DNA of 64,000 bases. It comes from Cecembia calidifontis (GTDB lineage Bacteria; Bacteroidota; Bacteroidia; Cytophagales; Cyclobacteriaceae). The stretch covers positions 4,902,501-4,966,500 of the forward strand of contig NZ_SGXG01000001.1 of assembly GCF_004216715.1 (NCBI RefSeq). Direction: 5' to 3'. Shown here in pieces: positions 17,297 to 26,520 of the stretch (positions are counted from its first letter, which is position 1; the number at the start of each line of letters is the position of its first letter). A program made the position numbers and the translations under genes. A model generated the notes under the pieces. It did no database searches. It was not told where the DNA came from and saw only the letters and a program-made list of their open reading frames with translations.

Positions 17297-17704
17297 ATGA
17301 ACTACTGGTTAGTCAAGTCAGAACCAAGTGAATACAGCTGGGAAGATCTCAGTAAAAATCGAGAAGATATATGGGATGGCATCAGGAACTTCCAGGCAAG
17401 AAATTACCTGAAAGAAATGAAATGCGGTGACCAAGTATTGTTTTACCACAGTGGTAAAACCAAAGAAATTGTAGGGGTAGCAGAAGTTTCAGAAGAAGCA
17501 TTCCCAGATCCAAAAGACAATGAAAACAAAGGCTGGGTAGCCATCAAAATCAAACCCAAAAAAGCACTCAAAAACCCAATAGATCTAGAAAGGATCAAGT
17601 CAGATGACCTGCTTAATACCATGCCTTTGATCAAACAATCGAGGCTATCAGTTATGCCAATCGAAAAAATCCAATTTGATCACATTATCAAATTATCTTC
17701 ATGA
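17297..17704 (+). CDS. EVE-domain protein
   Basis: 135 residues, the full length of a stand-alone EVE (PUA-like) domain. Characteristic segments are MNYWLVKSEPSEYSWEDL, WDGIRNFQARNYLKEMKCGDQVLFYHS and the Gly-Val-Ala strand (IVGVAEVSEEAFPDP). EVE domains bind modified cytosine in DNA or modified nucleotides in RNA. The aromatic cage residues Trp and Tyr near the N-terminus are present. The gene overlaps the next one by four bases (ATGA), so both are in one transcript. Confidence 0.92.
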   Translation: MNYWLVKSEPSEYSWEDLSKNREDIWDGIRNFQARNYLKEMKCGDQVLFYHSGKTKEIVGVAEVSEEAFPDPKDNENKGWVAIKIKPKKALKNPIDLERIKSDDLLNTMPLIKQSRLSVMPIEKIQFDHIIKLSS

Positions 17705-19335
17705 AAAAGCTTGCCGCATTTCTTTTATTTTTTATCTGCTCAGGTCATATGGCCTTTGCCCAACTTTCTTTTGTGAACCGACTTGAAATCGAATCAAAAT
17801 TTCAGGAAAATGATTTCATGGTCATTCACAAACCAGGGGGTGCGGTAGCCTTTCGTTCACAGCCCGAAAAAGGCTTTAACCTGAGGTCAAAGTTCCAATA
17901 TCTTGTCACAGATTATGAGCTCAATGCAAGCGAAATCAAAGAAATCCGGATGAAAGACGGGTTTGACCTGATTGGTTATGATTTAGAGGGCGATTTTTTC
18001 TATGCTTTGATGCAGAAAGGTTCGGCTGCCACTTCAGATAAATACTTACTGGAAATCAACCTGGAAACAGATGAAGTATCAGAGTTTTCATTGGAAAACA
18101 TCTATTCCATGGACCTGAAAGAGTTTTTGGTCCTGAATAGGAATGCGGTATTTTTAGGCAATGCAGATATGCGGCCCATGCTACAAATCTTCAATCTTGG
18201 AGAAAATACAGTGCATACTGTCCAAGGGATTTATGGAAAAGAAACTTTGGTGCTTCAACTCAGAAAAGACAGTGAATTGGGAATTATTGATGTCCTGATC
18301 AGCAAGCGTGACAAATATAAAATCAAACAAGTTTCCATCATTTCTTACGATGAAAATGGATCGAAAGTACGCGAAGTGGTTATAGATAAACTTCATGACA
18401 AAGACCTTGAAATCATAGAAGGAATGCTTACTCCCATTCGGGACTATCAACAATCTGTGATAGGAACCTTTGGACAGAGAAAGCGGGAAGCCTATCAAGG
18501 GATTTATATTGCTGAAATCAATGAATTTGGTGAATATGAAATCAAGTATTACACCATGGAAGACTTCCCCAATTTTTTCAATTATCTGAATGAAAAACAA
18601 AGGGCAAGGAGATGGAAGGAATTGGAGAAGCTGTTCAACAAAGGTAAAACACCTACAATCAAGCCTGTATTTTCAGCCAGGGAGGTTATTACCACTGCTG
18701 AAGGCTACTTGATATACAGCGATAATTTCAACGCCACCAATCCAAGGTATATCCCCAGGGATGGGGCCTATGCCAATGATGCCTACCGGTTCAATCCCAA
18801 TCGGCTTTATTTTGACGGCATGAATTACGGTCCAGCTTACGGCTCCCAATTATTTTCTCCTGTGAGGTACAGTCCTTTTTCCTGGCAAACAGAGGGGGAA
18901 TATAAATTCATTTCTGCCTACATGATTTACATTGGAAAAGAAGGTCAGGTGTTATGGGACAATGCCCTCAACCTGTCCAATAAGATAACACAGATTCCCG
19001 GTAAATTTGGAGAGGTGAGTTTCGATGGCAATAAGCTGCACTATCTTTACCTCGATGGAATTGAAATTTATATGAGTTATATGAAAAACGGCGAGGTAAT
19101 CTTTGAAAATGAAGCTTTTGAACTCAAACTGGTCAATGAAAACGAGCGCATTCGTGAGACACAGGAATTAAGCCTCAATTTTTCTTGGTGGTATGATAAT
19201 TATTACCTGCTGAGCGGCAAGCAAAAAGTCAGGTACATCGGTTCAGCTGGAAGGGAAGAAACCAAGGAGGTGTTTTTTCTGACTAAGATTGCGGTTGATG
19301 GAGATCTTTATGTCCCCTTGGACAACATAGACTAA
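17701..19335 (+). CDS. Secreted protein of unknown function
   Basis: 544 residues with a clear signal peptide (Lys-rich start, hydrophobic core, MAFAQ cleavage). The mature part is rich in alternating beta-type sequence and repeated strand-loop patterns (VFLGNADMRPMLQIF, GIYIAEINEFGEYEIKYYTM). It may be a beta-propeller-like or sandwich fold, but I recognise no family. No lipobox or T9SS tail is visible, so it is likely periplasmic. It overlaps the EVE gene by four bases, an odd pairing of a cytoplasmic and an exported protein. A weak stem at 19351-19379 lies between it and pyrR. Confidence 0.75.
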   Translation: MKKLAAFLLFFICSGHMAFAQLSFVNRLEIESKFQENDFMVIHKPGGAVAFRSQPEKGFNLRSKFQYLVTDYELNASEIKEIRMKDGFDLIGYDLEGDFFYALMQKGSAATSDKYLLEINLETDEVSEFSLENIYSMDLKEFLVLNRNAVFLGNADMRPMLQIFNLGENTVHTVQGIYGKETLVLQLRKDSELGIIDVLISKRDKYKIKQVSIISYDENGSKVREVVIDKLHDKDLEIIEGMLTPIRDYQQSVIGTFGQRKREAYQGIYIAEINEFGEYEIKYYTMEDFPNFFNYLNEKQRARRWKELEKLFNKGKTPTIKPVFSAREVITTAEGYLIYSDNFNATNPRYIPRDGAYANDAYRFNPNRLYFDGMNYGPAYGSQLFSPVRYSPFSWQTEGEYKFISAYMIYIGKEGQVLWDNALNLSNKITQIPGKFGEVSFDGNKLHYLYLDGIEIYMSYMKNGEVIFENEAFELKLVNENERIRETQELSLNFSWWYDNYYLLSGKQKVRYIGSAGREETKEVFFLTKIAVDGDLYVPLDNID

Positions 19336-19388
19336 AACAAAAATCAAAAAGCCCCAATTACCGCTCTTCCTTCTTGGGCATTTATTTT

Positions 19389-19396
19389 TATATTTG
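19389..19396 (+). promoter_or_regulatory. Bacteroidota -7 element TATATTTG ahead of pyrR
   Basis: A perfect TAnnTTTG match ends 16 bp before the pyrR ATG. No TTTG is found at the expected distance upstream, only a TTG at 19374-19376 with a short 12-bp spacer. The call rests on the -7 box alone. A short GC-rich stem (GCCCCAA 19351-19357 with TTGGGC 19374-19379) precedes it and may be a weak terminator of the upstream gene. Confidence 0.45.
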
Positions 19397-19412
19397 CAGG
19401 CAAAGCACAGCC

Positions 19413-19955
19413 ATGCAAAAAAGACTTGTCCTAGATCAACAGCAAATCGCCATTATCCTTAAACGCTTTTGCTATCAGTTGATTGAAAACCACGACACTT
19501 TTGAAAATACCGTACTCTTGGGACTACAGCCCAGGGGTCCGATTGTTTTGGATAAAATTGTAAAAACTTTACAGGAAATCAGCGGCATAAAAGTTCCCTT
19601 CGGTTACCTTGATGCTACCTTTCACCGAGATGATTTCCGCAGAAGAGATTTTCCATTAAAAGCCAACGAAACCAAGATCGATTTCCTGATTGAAGGTAAA
19701 AAAGTGGTTCTTATTGATGATGTACTCTACAAAGGAAGATCAGTAAGGGCTGCCCTGGATGCCATGATCGCCTTTGGGAGACCACAAAAAGTGGAGCTTA
19801 TGGTATTGGTGGATAGGAAATACACCCGTGATTACCCTATTATGCCAGATTACTGTGGGGTAAAGGTAAATACCTTGGAAAGCCAATATGTCTCGGTAGA
19901 ATGGACTGAGAAGGGCTTTGAAAAAGACGCCATTTGGATTACAGAAAAAGCTTAA
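19413..19955 (+). CDS. pyrR: Bifunctional pyr operon regulator / uracil phosphoribosyltransferase PyrR
   Basis: 180 residues from the ATG at 19413; an upstream TTG or ATG frame adds only non-conserved residues. The type I phosphoribosyltransferase site is visible in VVLIDDVLYKGRSVRAALDA (PRPP loop), with LLGLQPRGPIVLD and YLDATFHRDDF as PyrR-type blocks. In Gram-positives PyrR attenuates pyr mRNA in response to UMP. I see no canonical PyrR anti-antiterminator in the short leader, so here it may serve mainly in uracil salvage or act differently. It is eight bases upstream of pyrB. Confidence 0.93.
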   Translation: MQKRLVLDQQQIAIILKRFCYQLIENHDTFENTVLLGLQPRGPIVLDKIVKTLQEISGIKVPFGYLDATFHRDDFRRRDFPLKANETKIDFLIEGKKVVLIDDVLYKGRSVRAALDAMIAFGRPQKVELMVLVDRKYTRDYPIMPDYCGVKVNTLESQYVSVEWTEKGFEKDAIWITEKA

Positions 19956-19963
19956 ATCAAAAT

Positions 19964-20887
19964 ATGTCACAACTCAGCACCAGACACCTCTTAGGCATCA
20001 AAGATATCACAGCGGAAGATATTCAATTGATATTTGAGACGGCAGACAATTTCAAAGAGGTACTCAACCGCCCCATTAAAAAAGTTCCTTCACTGAGAGA
20101 CATTACCATCGCCAACATTTTTTTTGAAAATTCTACCAGAACCCGCCTTTCCTTCGAACTCGCAGAAAAAAGATTATCCGCCGATGTGGTCAATTTTTCC
20201 TCCAGCACCAGTTCTGTCAAAAAAGGCGAAACCCTCATTGATACGGTCAACAACATCCTATCCATGAAAGTGGATATGGTAGTCATGCGACACAGTAGCC
20301 CGGGAGCTCCGCATTTCTTAGCCAAAAACATTTCCGCTAACATTGTGAATGCCGGTGACGGAACTCATGAGCATCCAACCCAGGCCTTATTGGATGCGTT
20401 CTCTATCAGGGAAAAACTGGGAGATGTAGCCGGCAAAAAAGTGGCCATTATTGGAGATATCCTTCATTCCAGGGTAGCACTTTCCAATATTTTTTGCCTT
20501 CAAAAATTAGGTGCTGAGATCATGGTATGTGGTCCAACTACGCTTATTCCCAAACACATCCAAAGCCTTGGAGTAAAAGTAGAGCATGACGTAGAGAAGG
20601 CCTTAAAGTGGTGTGATGTGGCCAATGTCCTGAGAATCCAATTGGAAAGGCAACAGATCAAATATTTTCCTTCTTTAAGAGAGTACTCTCTTTATTTTGG
20701 AATCAATAAAAAAATGCTGGACCGTCTGGACAAAGAAATTGTCATCATGCATCCAGGCCCGATCAACAGAGGGGTGGAGCTCAACTCTGATGTGGCGGAC
20801 AGTGAACATTCCATCATTTTACAGCAAGTAGAGAATGGCGTTGCTGTAAGGATGGCTGTACTTTACTTACTTGCAGGCGTCAAATAA
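19964..20887 (+). CDS. pyrB: Aspartate carbamoyltransferase catalytic subunit
   Basis: 307 residues, full length. It catalyses the first committed pyrimidine step, carbamoyl phosphate plus aspartate to carbamoyl aspartate, in the cytoplasm. Motifs: FFENSTRTRLSFELAEKRL (carbamoyl-phosphate loop), SSVKKGETL with the mobile Lys, VMRHSSPGAP, GDGTHEHPTQALLD and HPGPINRGVEL. The ATG at 19964 follows pyrR by eight bases, making a pyrR-pyrB operon. No regulatory pyrI follows; a strong hairpin ends the operon at 20935-20970. Confidence 0.96.
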   Translation: MSQLSTRHLLGIKDITAEDIQLIFETADNFKEVLNRPIKKVPSLRDITIANIFFENSTRTRLSFELAEKRLSADVVNFSSSTSSVKKGETLIDTVNNILSMKVDMVVMRHSSPGAPHFLAKNISANIVNAGDGTHEHPTQALLDAFSIREKLGDVAGKKVAIIGDILHSRVALSNIFCLQKLGAEIMVCGPTTLIPKHIQSLGVKVEHDVEKALKWCDVANVLRIQLERQQIKYFPSLREYSLYFGINKKMLDRLDKEIVIMHPGPINRGVELNSDVADSEHSIILQQVENGVAVRMAVLYLLAGVK

Positions 20888-20934
20888 TTTACCAAAATAA
20901 GCAGCTGTAAATCTTAAAACCTTAAGCAAAAAAC

Positions 20935-20970
20935 AAAAAGGGCTTTTCTGAAATCAGAAAAGCCCTTTTT
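20935..20970. terminator. Bidirectional intrinsic terminator between pyrB and the ThuA-fusion gene
   Basis: A 17-bp perfect stem, AAAAAGGGCTTTTCTGA (20935-20951) with TCAGAAAAGCCCTTTTT (20954-20970), around a 2-nt centre. It has A and T runs at its two ends, so it works on both strands. It sits between the convergent stops of pyrB and the large lipoprotein gene. Confidence 0.92.
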
Positions 20971-20990
20971 GCGTGAATCTTTTGGAAATC

Positions 20991-23900
20991 TTATTTCTTT
21001 TTGAACTCTACAGACATTAAGGCAGCCATAGGTTCTTCTTCCGATTTTGGTTTGGTTACAAAATACACATCATGTAATTTACCCGCTTGGGCATTGCTTA
21101 GGAAAATATCGATATTACCAATTCCAAACATTCTTCCTTCTGGTCCTTGAGATGAGACTTTGAACTGCCCTTCTCCTATTTTCGTCCCTGTCGGGCTGCC
21201 CAACTTGATTTCCACATCAAAGCCCTGTTTAGACAACTCTTGGCCTCCACCGGTCAACACCACAGAACCTATCTCGGTCAGATCGATTTGCTGGAAAGCA
21301 AAAGAGGCCGGTGCCGAAGGCAAAATAAGAAGATCCATTCCATTGAAGCTCATAACGCTAACCCCTTCCATATTTCTGGCCAGTCCCATACTCATGGTTG
21401 AGTTTCTCAAGGTAACCGAAGTATTCCCTGTCAGTGGTTTTATATTGTTCCCTCCCCTGTCTGTGAAGCTGGCTGAAAGTACAAATACTCCCGTTGGGCT
21501 CAGGGTCTTACCTAAAACCGGATCTACCGAACCTGAAGCAGGCAATGATAGCTTTTCTTCCGTTCTTCTTCCTAAGGAAAGGATATAAGCCACTACTTTC
21601 GAGGCATCATCAAATTTCAGGTCAGGATTGGCAGGCATGACGGTTTCACCCCATACGCCTCCTCCACCTTTCTGAATCTTATTGACAAGGTAAGAAACAG
21701 CATCCGGGTTACGTCTGTATTTCCTGGCCACATCCACGTAAGCAGGGCCAATCGAAGCTTCGTCCTCTTTATGGCAGGTTTTACAGGTCAGAGAACTGAT
21801 CAGACTTTTTCCGATCATGGCTTCAGTCATAATCAAATGTCCTTTTGATGCTTCTGCCTGATCCAAACCTGTGATATAATCTGCTGAAACATATAGCGTA
21901 GAAAGGTCCTCACCTGCTTTGGGGTCATCTGGGTCATTCACACTGACTTCGTAGCTTACCTTTTGTCCGGGAAAATAGAAACTTTGATTTCCTTTGATCT
22001 TGATGCTTACTTCCGGAGCGATGTTACCTGCATAAACTGAAATAATGGTACTCTTTGCCCTCAGCTTACCCGGATCGCTCACCTCTACCTGCACATCATA
22101 ATCCCCTACTTGAGTAAAAGTATGCGTGAGTGTAGGTTCTTTGGTGGTAATTTTTTCACCTGTGCCTAGATCCCAGACATAAGTCAAGGGATCTTTTTCC
22201 GGGTCGCTCGCTTCCACAGTGAAGGTTGCGGTAAAGGGCAAGGCACCGGAGGTTTTATCCACTTTCACACCTTTCACTACAGGAGTTCTATTACCGGCAT
22301 TGAAATCTATTCTGGATAGGCCTGAATCGGGATTCTTGCTGAACCACCCATTTCCATATTCCAAGATGTATATTTTACCGTCAGGACCAACTTCCATATC
22401 AATGATGGCATTGAATTTAGTCCCTGACATGAACGGCTCCATTTTGTCAAAATCGCCGTTTTTCTGCATGGTGACTACCTTGATCCATCCCCTCACCCAG
22501 TCATAAATAAATAACTTCCCATCATAGTAAGCAGGGTAACGGGTTTCCTTAGGGTACATGTCCCCATAATATACCGGACCGGCCATGGCATTTCTTCCTC
22601 CTGTTCCCAATTGAGGAAAATCTTGAGAAACAGCATATGGATACCAAATGAAGGCTGGTTCAGCAGGAGGCAATTCCCTTATGCCTGTATTGTTTCTGGA
22701 ATTATTTACAGGCTTTTTGGCATCAAAAGTTATCCCTGACTTGCCGGTAGCATAATCGTATTCCACATAAGCCTGATTATCTCCCACAAAATAAGGCCAA
22801 CCAAAATTACCGGCCTTTCTTGCCTGATTCACCTCATCATATCCCCTTGGTCCCCGGGTGCTTAAACTATCTGCATTGGCATCCGGACCGACCTCTCCCC
22901 AATATAAAAAACCTGTTTTTTGATCAATTGAAATTCTGTAAGGGTTCCTATTACCTTGAACATAAATCTCTGGCCGGGTGCCTTCCATACCTTTAGGATA
23001 AAGGTTCCCATCAGGGATATCATAGGTTCCATCCTCATTTACTTTTATCCTTAGGATTTTACCCCTCAAATCATTGGCATTACCGGAACTTCTTCGGGCA
23101 TCAAATTGCTCAAATCCCGGTCTGTCATCCAATGGTGCAAAGCCTCTATTGACATATTTACTATTCGGCTGGTCAAATGGCGTGGAATTGTCCCCTGTAG
23201 ATAAATAGAGCAAACCATCCTTGTCAAAGGCAATGGAACCACCTGTATGGCAGCAGATATTTCTTTGAGAATAAAATTCTAAAATGATTTTCTCCGAAGC
23301 CATATCCCAGGTATCATTCTTAAAGGTAAACCTGGAAAGTCTGTTGATTTCTTTTTCCCCCGTTGGGCTATAGAACACGAATACATAACCATTTTTTTCA
23401 AAATTCGGATCTTTTTGAAGGCCCATTACCCCTTCTTCCGCATTGACGCCGGGAATATTGGTTTTCCAATAAACATCCAGTTTGGCTACTTCTCTTACAG
23501 TGGAATCACCATTTTTATACAATAAAATTTCACCCCTTCTCTGGGCAATCAAAATATCCAGATTCGGTAGAATGGTCATTTCCGTAGGTTCTGTAAACTC
23601 ACCAATAACTAATTGTTTTTTCTCAAACCTGTTTTCCTCAGGAACCCTCTTGGTTTTGGCTTTGGCGTAATTCAGTTTTTTGTTGTCACCAATAGCATAT
23701 TTAATACCCTCCAAAATATGCTGAAGGAAAAGCTCTTCTGAATAAGATTCTTTGGTATGTCCACCTGCAGTGTACCAGGCCCTGCCTCCATCATATTCAT
23801 GATACCAGGCCATCGGGTGGTACCCCATAGGCTGGGTATGCTGATAACTTTCTTCATCAATGTCCATCAACACATTCACATCAGGATTCATTTTTTTGAA

Positions 23901-24440
23901 ATGATACCATTCATCCCTTCTATTCCAAATTTCAGGCAAAAACCGCGTGCTCTGATGCTTCCTGTCCGTGACATTTAATTTACCATCCTGCACATTGGGA
24001 TGGGGATCACCTATACCTGGATGGTAAGAAAAATACCCTCCAACGAGGCGATTATACCATCCCCAATGGTATTCTGTATCAGATGCGGCATGAATGCCGA
24101 CAAAGCCACCCCCCGCTTGAATATATCTTTCAAAATCAGCCTCCTGATAATGGTTCAGCACATCACCGGTAGTGCTAAGCCAGATGACTGCTGCATACTG
24201 TTGAAGGTTTTCTTCATTGAACATTTCGGCATTGGTGGTAGTGTCTACCTCAAAGCCATTTTCCACTCCTAATTTTTGAATGGCTGCAATACCATCAGGA
24301 ATGGATTCGTGATAAAATCCGGCGGTTTTACTAAAAACCAAGACTTTGGGCTTTCCGCTCCTTTTGTTACAGGAAGCAAAAACAACCAAAATCATCAAAG
24401 CGAACCATAAACTCTTTTTCGCGAACTTGTAGGTTATCAT
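20991..24440 (-). CDS. ThuA + PQQ-type sugar dehydrogenase + PKD + cytochrome c fusion lipoprotein
   Basis: 1149 residues with an FASC lipobox, so exported and anchored. Order: a ThuA trehalose-utilisation domain at about 32-250 (VLVFSKTAGFYHESIPDG, GGGFVGIHAASDTEYHW); a soluble glucose/sorbosone dehydrogenase-type six-bladed propeller at about 270-725 (GVMGLQKDPNFEKNGYVFV, YLSTGDNSTPFDQ, QGNRNPYRISID); a PKD domain near 735-810; a cytochrome c domain with CKTCH near 884-888 and a later Met-containing VMPANPDL; and a C-terminal beta-sandwich, probably carbohydrate-binding. This combines sugar binding, oxidation and electron transfer in one periplasmic or surface protein. The substrate is unknown. 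Confidence 0.92.
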   Translation of the reverse strand: MITYKFAKKSLWFALMILVVFASCNKRSGKPKVLVFSKTAGFYHESIPDGIAAIQKLGVENGFEVDTTTNAEMFNEENLQQYAAVIWLSTTGDVLNHYQEADFERYIQAGGGFVGIHAASDTEYHWGWYNRLVGGYFSYHPGIGDPHPNVQDGKLNVTDRKHQSTRFLPEIWNRRDEWYHFKKMNPDVNVLMDIDEESYQHTQPMGYHPMAWYHEYDGGRAWYTAGGHTKESYSEELFLQHILEGIKYAIGDNKKLNYAKAKTKRVPEENRFEKKQLVIGEFTEPTEMTILPNLDILIAQRRGEILLYKNGDSTVREVAKLDVYWKTNIPGVNAEEGVMGLQKDPNFEKNGYVFVFYSPTGEKEINRLSRFTFKNDTWDMASEKIILEFYSQRNICCHTGGSIAFDKDGLLYLSTGDNSTPFDQPNSKYVNRGFAPLDDRPGFEQFDARRSSGNANDLRGKILRIKVNEDGTYDIPDGNLYPKGMEGTRPEIYVQGNRNPYRISIDQKTGFLYWGEVGPDANADSLSTRGPRGYDEVNQARKAGNFGWPYFVGDNQAYVEYDYATGKSGITFDAKKPVNNSRNNTGIRELPPAEPAFIWYPYAVSQDFPQLGTGGRNAMAGPVYYGDMYPKETRYPAYYDGKLFIYDWVRGWIKVVTMQKNGDFDKMEPFMSGTKFNAIIDMEVGPDGKIYILEYGNGWFSKNPDSGLSRIDFNAGNRTPVVKGVKVDKTSGALPFTATFTVEASDPEKDPLTYVWDLGTGEKITTKEPTLTHTFTQVGDYDVQVEVSDPGKLRAKSTIISVYAGNIAPEVSIKIKGNQSFYFPGQKVSYEVSVNDPDDPKAGEDLSTLYVSADYITGLDQAEASKGHLIMTEAMIGKSLISSLTCKTCHKEDEASIGPAYVDVARKYRRNPDAVSYLVNKIQKGGGGVWGETVMPANPDLKFDDASKVVAYILSLGRRTEEKLSLPASGSVDPVLGKTLSPTGVFVLSASFTDRGGNNIKPLTGNTSVTLRNSTMSMGLARNMEGVSVMSFNGMDLLILPSAPASFAFQQIDLTEIGSVVLTGGGQELSKQGFDVEIKLGSPTGTKIGEGQFKVSSQGPEGRMFGIGNIDIFLSNAQAGKLHDVYFVTKPKSEEEPMAALMSVEFKKK

Positions 24441-24709
24441 AGGTTATTGAATTTCAGGAAATATAAAGGCATAAATCAAATGATGTTCAAAGGAATACCA
24501 CAAGTGGTGATTTATTTTTAAGATTGGTCAGTATCCCACAACAAATCCCAAAGCTACATAATTTTCATTTGAAAATTTGTCATTATGTAAAATTTACAAT
24601 AAGATTTTGGAGCAACTATTTAGAATTACAGAAAGTCTTAATTTTCACCTTTTTTCTAAATCATTTTCAGTTTGGATGATTAAAAATGAATGAGACGAAA
24701 AGGTCTTGT

Positions 24710-25042
24710 TCAATCATTGCCAGTATCTTCTTCCTCTTTTTGAAAATAGACTTTATCTCCACAGGATATGCTCAATACTTCATTTATCCCATTTTCAGCA
24801 CTTTTGGAAAACCAATTCCCCTGCTCATCCTGTGTAGTGGACCAAAGCCTTCCATTTTCATCACGATAGGTAAAAACCCCTGTTTTCTTGTTCCTTCGGA
24901 TATCTTCGGATATTTCATAAAAGCGTGTCGATCCATCTGCCAGAAGTATTGTGATTTCACAAGGACCACTGATTTCTTCGATTTCCATGCAAGCAGATGA
25001 AACTCCGGCAAAAATAAAGAGCAATAAAATTCCCTTTTTCAT
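24710..25042 (-). CDS. Small predicted lipoprotein, unknown
   Basis: 110 residues. A Lys-Lys start, hydrophobic core and SSAC cysteine make a lipoprotein signal. The mature 92 residues look like one small beta domain (CEITILLADGSTRFYEI, TGVFTYRDENGRLWSTT, SCGDKVYFQKEEE) with two further cysteines that may pair. It is acidic at the end. No family recognised. It stands alone between the ThuA-fusion gene and pgk on the same strand. Confidence 0.65.
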   Translation of the reverse strand: MKKGILLLFIFAGVSSACMEIEEISGPCEITILLADGSTRFYEISEDIRRNKKTGVFTYRDENGRLWSTTQDEQGNWFSKSAENGINEVLSISCGDKVYFQKEEEDTGND

Positions 25043-25201
25043 AACTTATAAAAGTAGTATTTAAGTATTGTCATCAGGATTGCTTTCCTGAAAAACTATT
25101 GTTTAAACGTTCTAAGAACCAATATGGTATCCAAAGATATCAATGTTTTATAAAGCTCCGAAATTTTGACCAAAATTTGAAAAATTAACAATCAAGGAAA
25201 C

Positions 25202-25228
25202 AAAAAAGGCCAATTGCTTGGCCTTTTT
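25202..25228 (-). terminator. Intrinsic terminator of pgk
   Basis: Stem AAAAAGGCCAA (25203-25213) and TTGGCCTTTTT (25218-25228) around TTGC is perfect over 11 bp, 21 bp after the pgk stop. The A run on the plus strand gives a U tail on the pgk transcript. Confidence 0.9.
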
Positions 25229-25248
25229 CAATCTTATTTTTCCATACA

Positions 25249-26448
25249 TCATGGCATCAGCGCTGCCACGCCGGGGAGCACTTTTCCTTCCATATGTTCC
25301 AACAAAGCTCCGCCTCCAGTAGAGACATAGGAAACCTTATCTGCGAATCCAAATTTATTGACAGCGGCTGCAGAATCTCCTCCTCCAATCAGAGAGAAAG
25401 CACCTTTTTGGGTAGCTTCAGCAATTGCTTCTGCCACTGCAACGGTTCCGTGCACAAAGCTGCTCATCTCAAATACACCCATAGGTCCATTCCACAGGAT
25501 GGTTTTGGAAGATTTGATGACATCAGCAAATAATTTGCGCGTTTCCGGCCCTATATCCAAGCCCATCCAACCATCAGGAATTTCACCGGACTTGGCCAGC
25601 CCCTGTTCTGCATCATTGGCAAAGGCTTTTGATATAACGGTATCCAATGGAAGAATTATTTTCACCCCTTTTTCCTCCGCCTTTTTCATCAATTCCAGCA
25701 CATAATCCAATTTATCCTCCTCGCAAAGAGAATCTCCGATGGTTCCGCCTTTGGCTTTCGAGAAAGTATAGGACATTCCACCACCAATGATAAGGTTATC
25801 CACTTTTTCCAATAATCTTTCGATGATAAGGATCTTATCGGAAATTTTTGCACCTCCCATGATGGCTGTGTAAGGACGCTCAGGGTGTTCCAATACTTTG
25901 TCTGCATTTTCCAACTCTGAAAGCATTAAGTAACCTGTGGCTTTGGTTGGGAAAAATTTTGCAATTACCGCAGTAGAAGCATGTGCCCTATGGGCCGTAC
26001 CAAATGCATCATTGACATAAACATCGCCCAATTTGGACAATTTCTCGGCAAAAGCCTCATCTCCTTTTTCTTCTTCTTTGTAGAATCTCAGATTCTCCAA
26101 TAACAATACTTCACCCGGCTGAAGGCCGGCAGCAAGATTTTTCGCCTCTTCACCGATACAATCCGGTGCAAACTTAACAGGCCTACCCAATAGTTTCTGA
26201 AGATTGCCTACTACATGTCGCAATGAATACTTGTCGGTGGGGCCATCCTTAGGCCTTCCCAAGTGCGACATTAAAATTACAGAACCTCCGTCTTTGAGGA
26301 TTTTTTCTATGGTTGGAATAGCAGCCCTGATCCTGGTATCATCCGTTACATTTTGATGTTCATCCAAAGGGACATTAAAATCCACCCTGATCAGGGCTTT
26401 TTTACCCTTGAAATCAAGATTGTCCACACTTTTGATTCTGTTTGTCAT
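25249..26448 (-). CDS. pgk: Phosphoglycerate kinase
   Basis: 399 residues, full length. It interconverts 1,3-bisphosphoglycerate plus ADP with 3-phosphoglycerate plus ATP in glycolysis and gluconeogenesis. Motifs: ALIRVDFNVPL, LMSHLGRPKDG (substrate site), ENLRFYKEEEKGD, VNDAFGTAHRAHAST, IMGGAKISDK and the nucleotide-site GGGDSAAAV. The ATG at 26448 fits homologues; upstream in-frame residues (with a TTG-like start to 26493) are not family sequence. It is a single-gene unit ending at the hairpin at 25202. Confidence 0.97.
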   Translation of the reverse strand: MTNRIKSVDNLDFKGKKALIRVDFNVPLDEHQNVTDDTRIRAAIPTIEKILKDGGSVILMSHLGRPKDGPTDKYSLRHVVGNLQKLLGRPVKFAPDCIGEEAKNLAAGLQPGEVLLLENLRFYKEEEKGDEAFAEKLSKLGDVYVNDAFGTAHRAHASTAVIAKFFPTKATGYLMLSELENADKVLEHPERPYTAIMGGAKISDKILIIERLLEKVDNLIIGGGMSYTFSKAKGGTIGDSLCEEDKLDYVLELMKKAEEKGVKIILPLDTVISKAFANDAEQGLAKSGEIPDGWMGLDIGPETRKLFADVIKSSKTILWNGPMGVFEMSSFVHGTVAVAEAIAEATQKGAFSLIGGGDSAAAVNKFGFADKVSYVSTGGGALLEHMEGKVLPGVAALMP

Positions 26449-26520
26449 ATCGTTGTTGTTTAAAAGGTTTGATTTTCCAGCAAATTGAAACATTAACTTC
26501 CATTCACAAAGGGTAAAACT

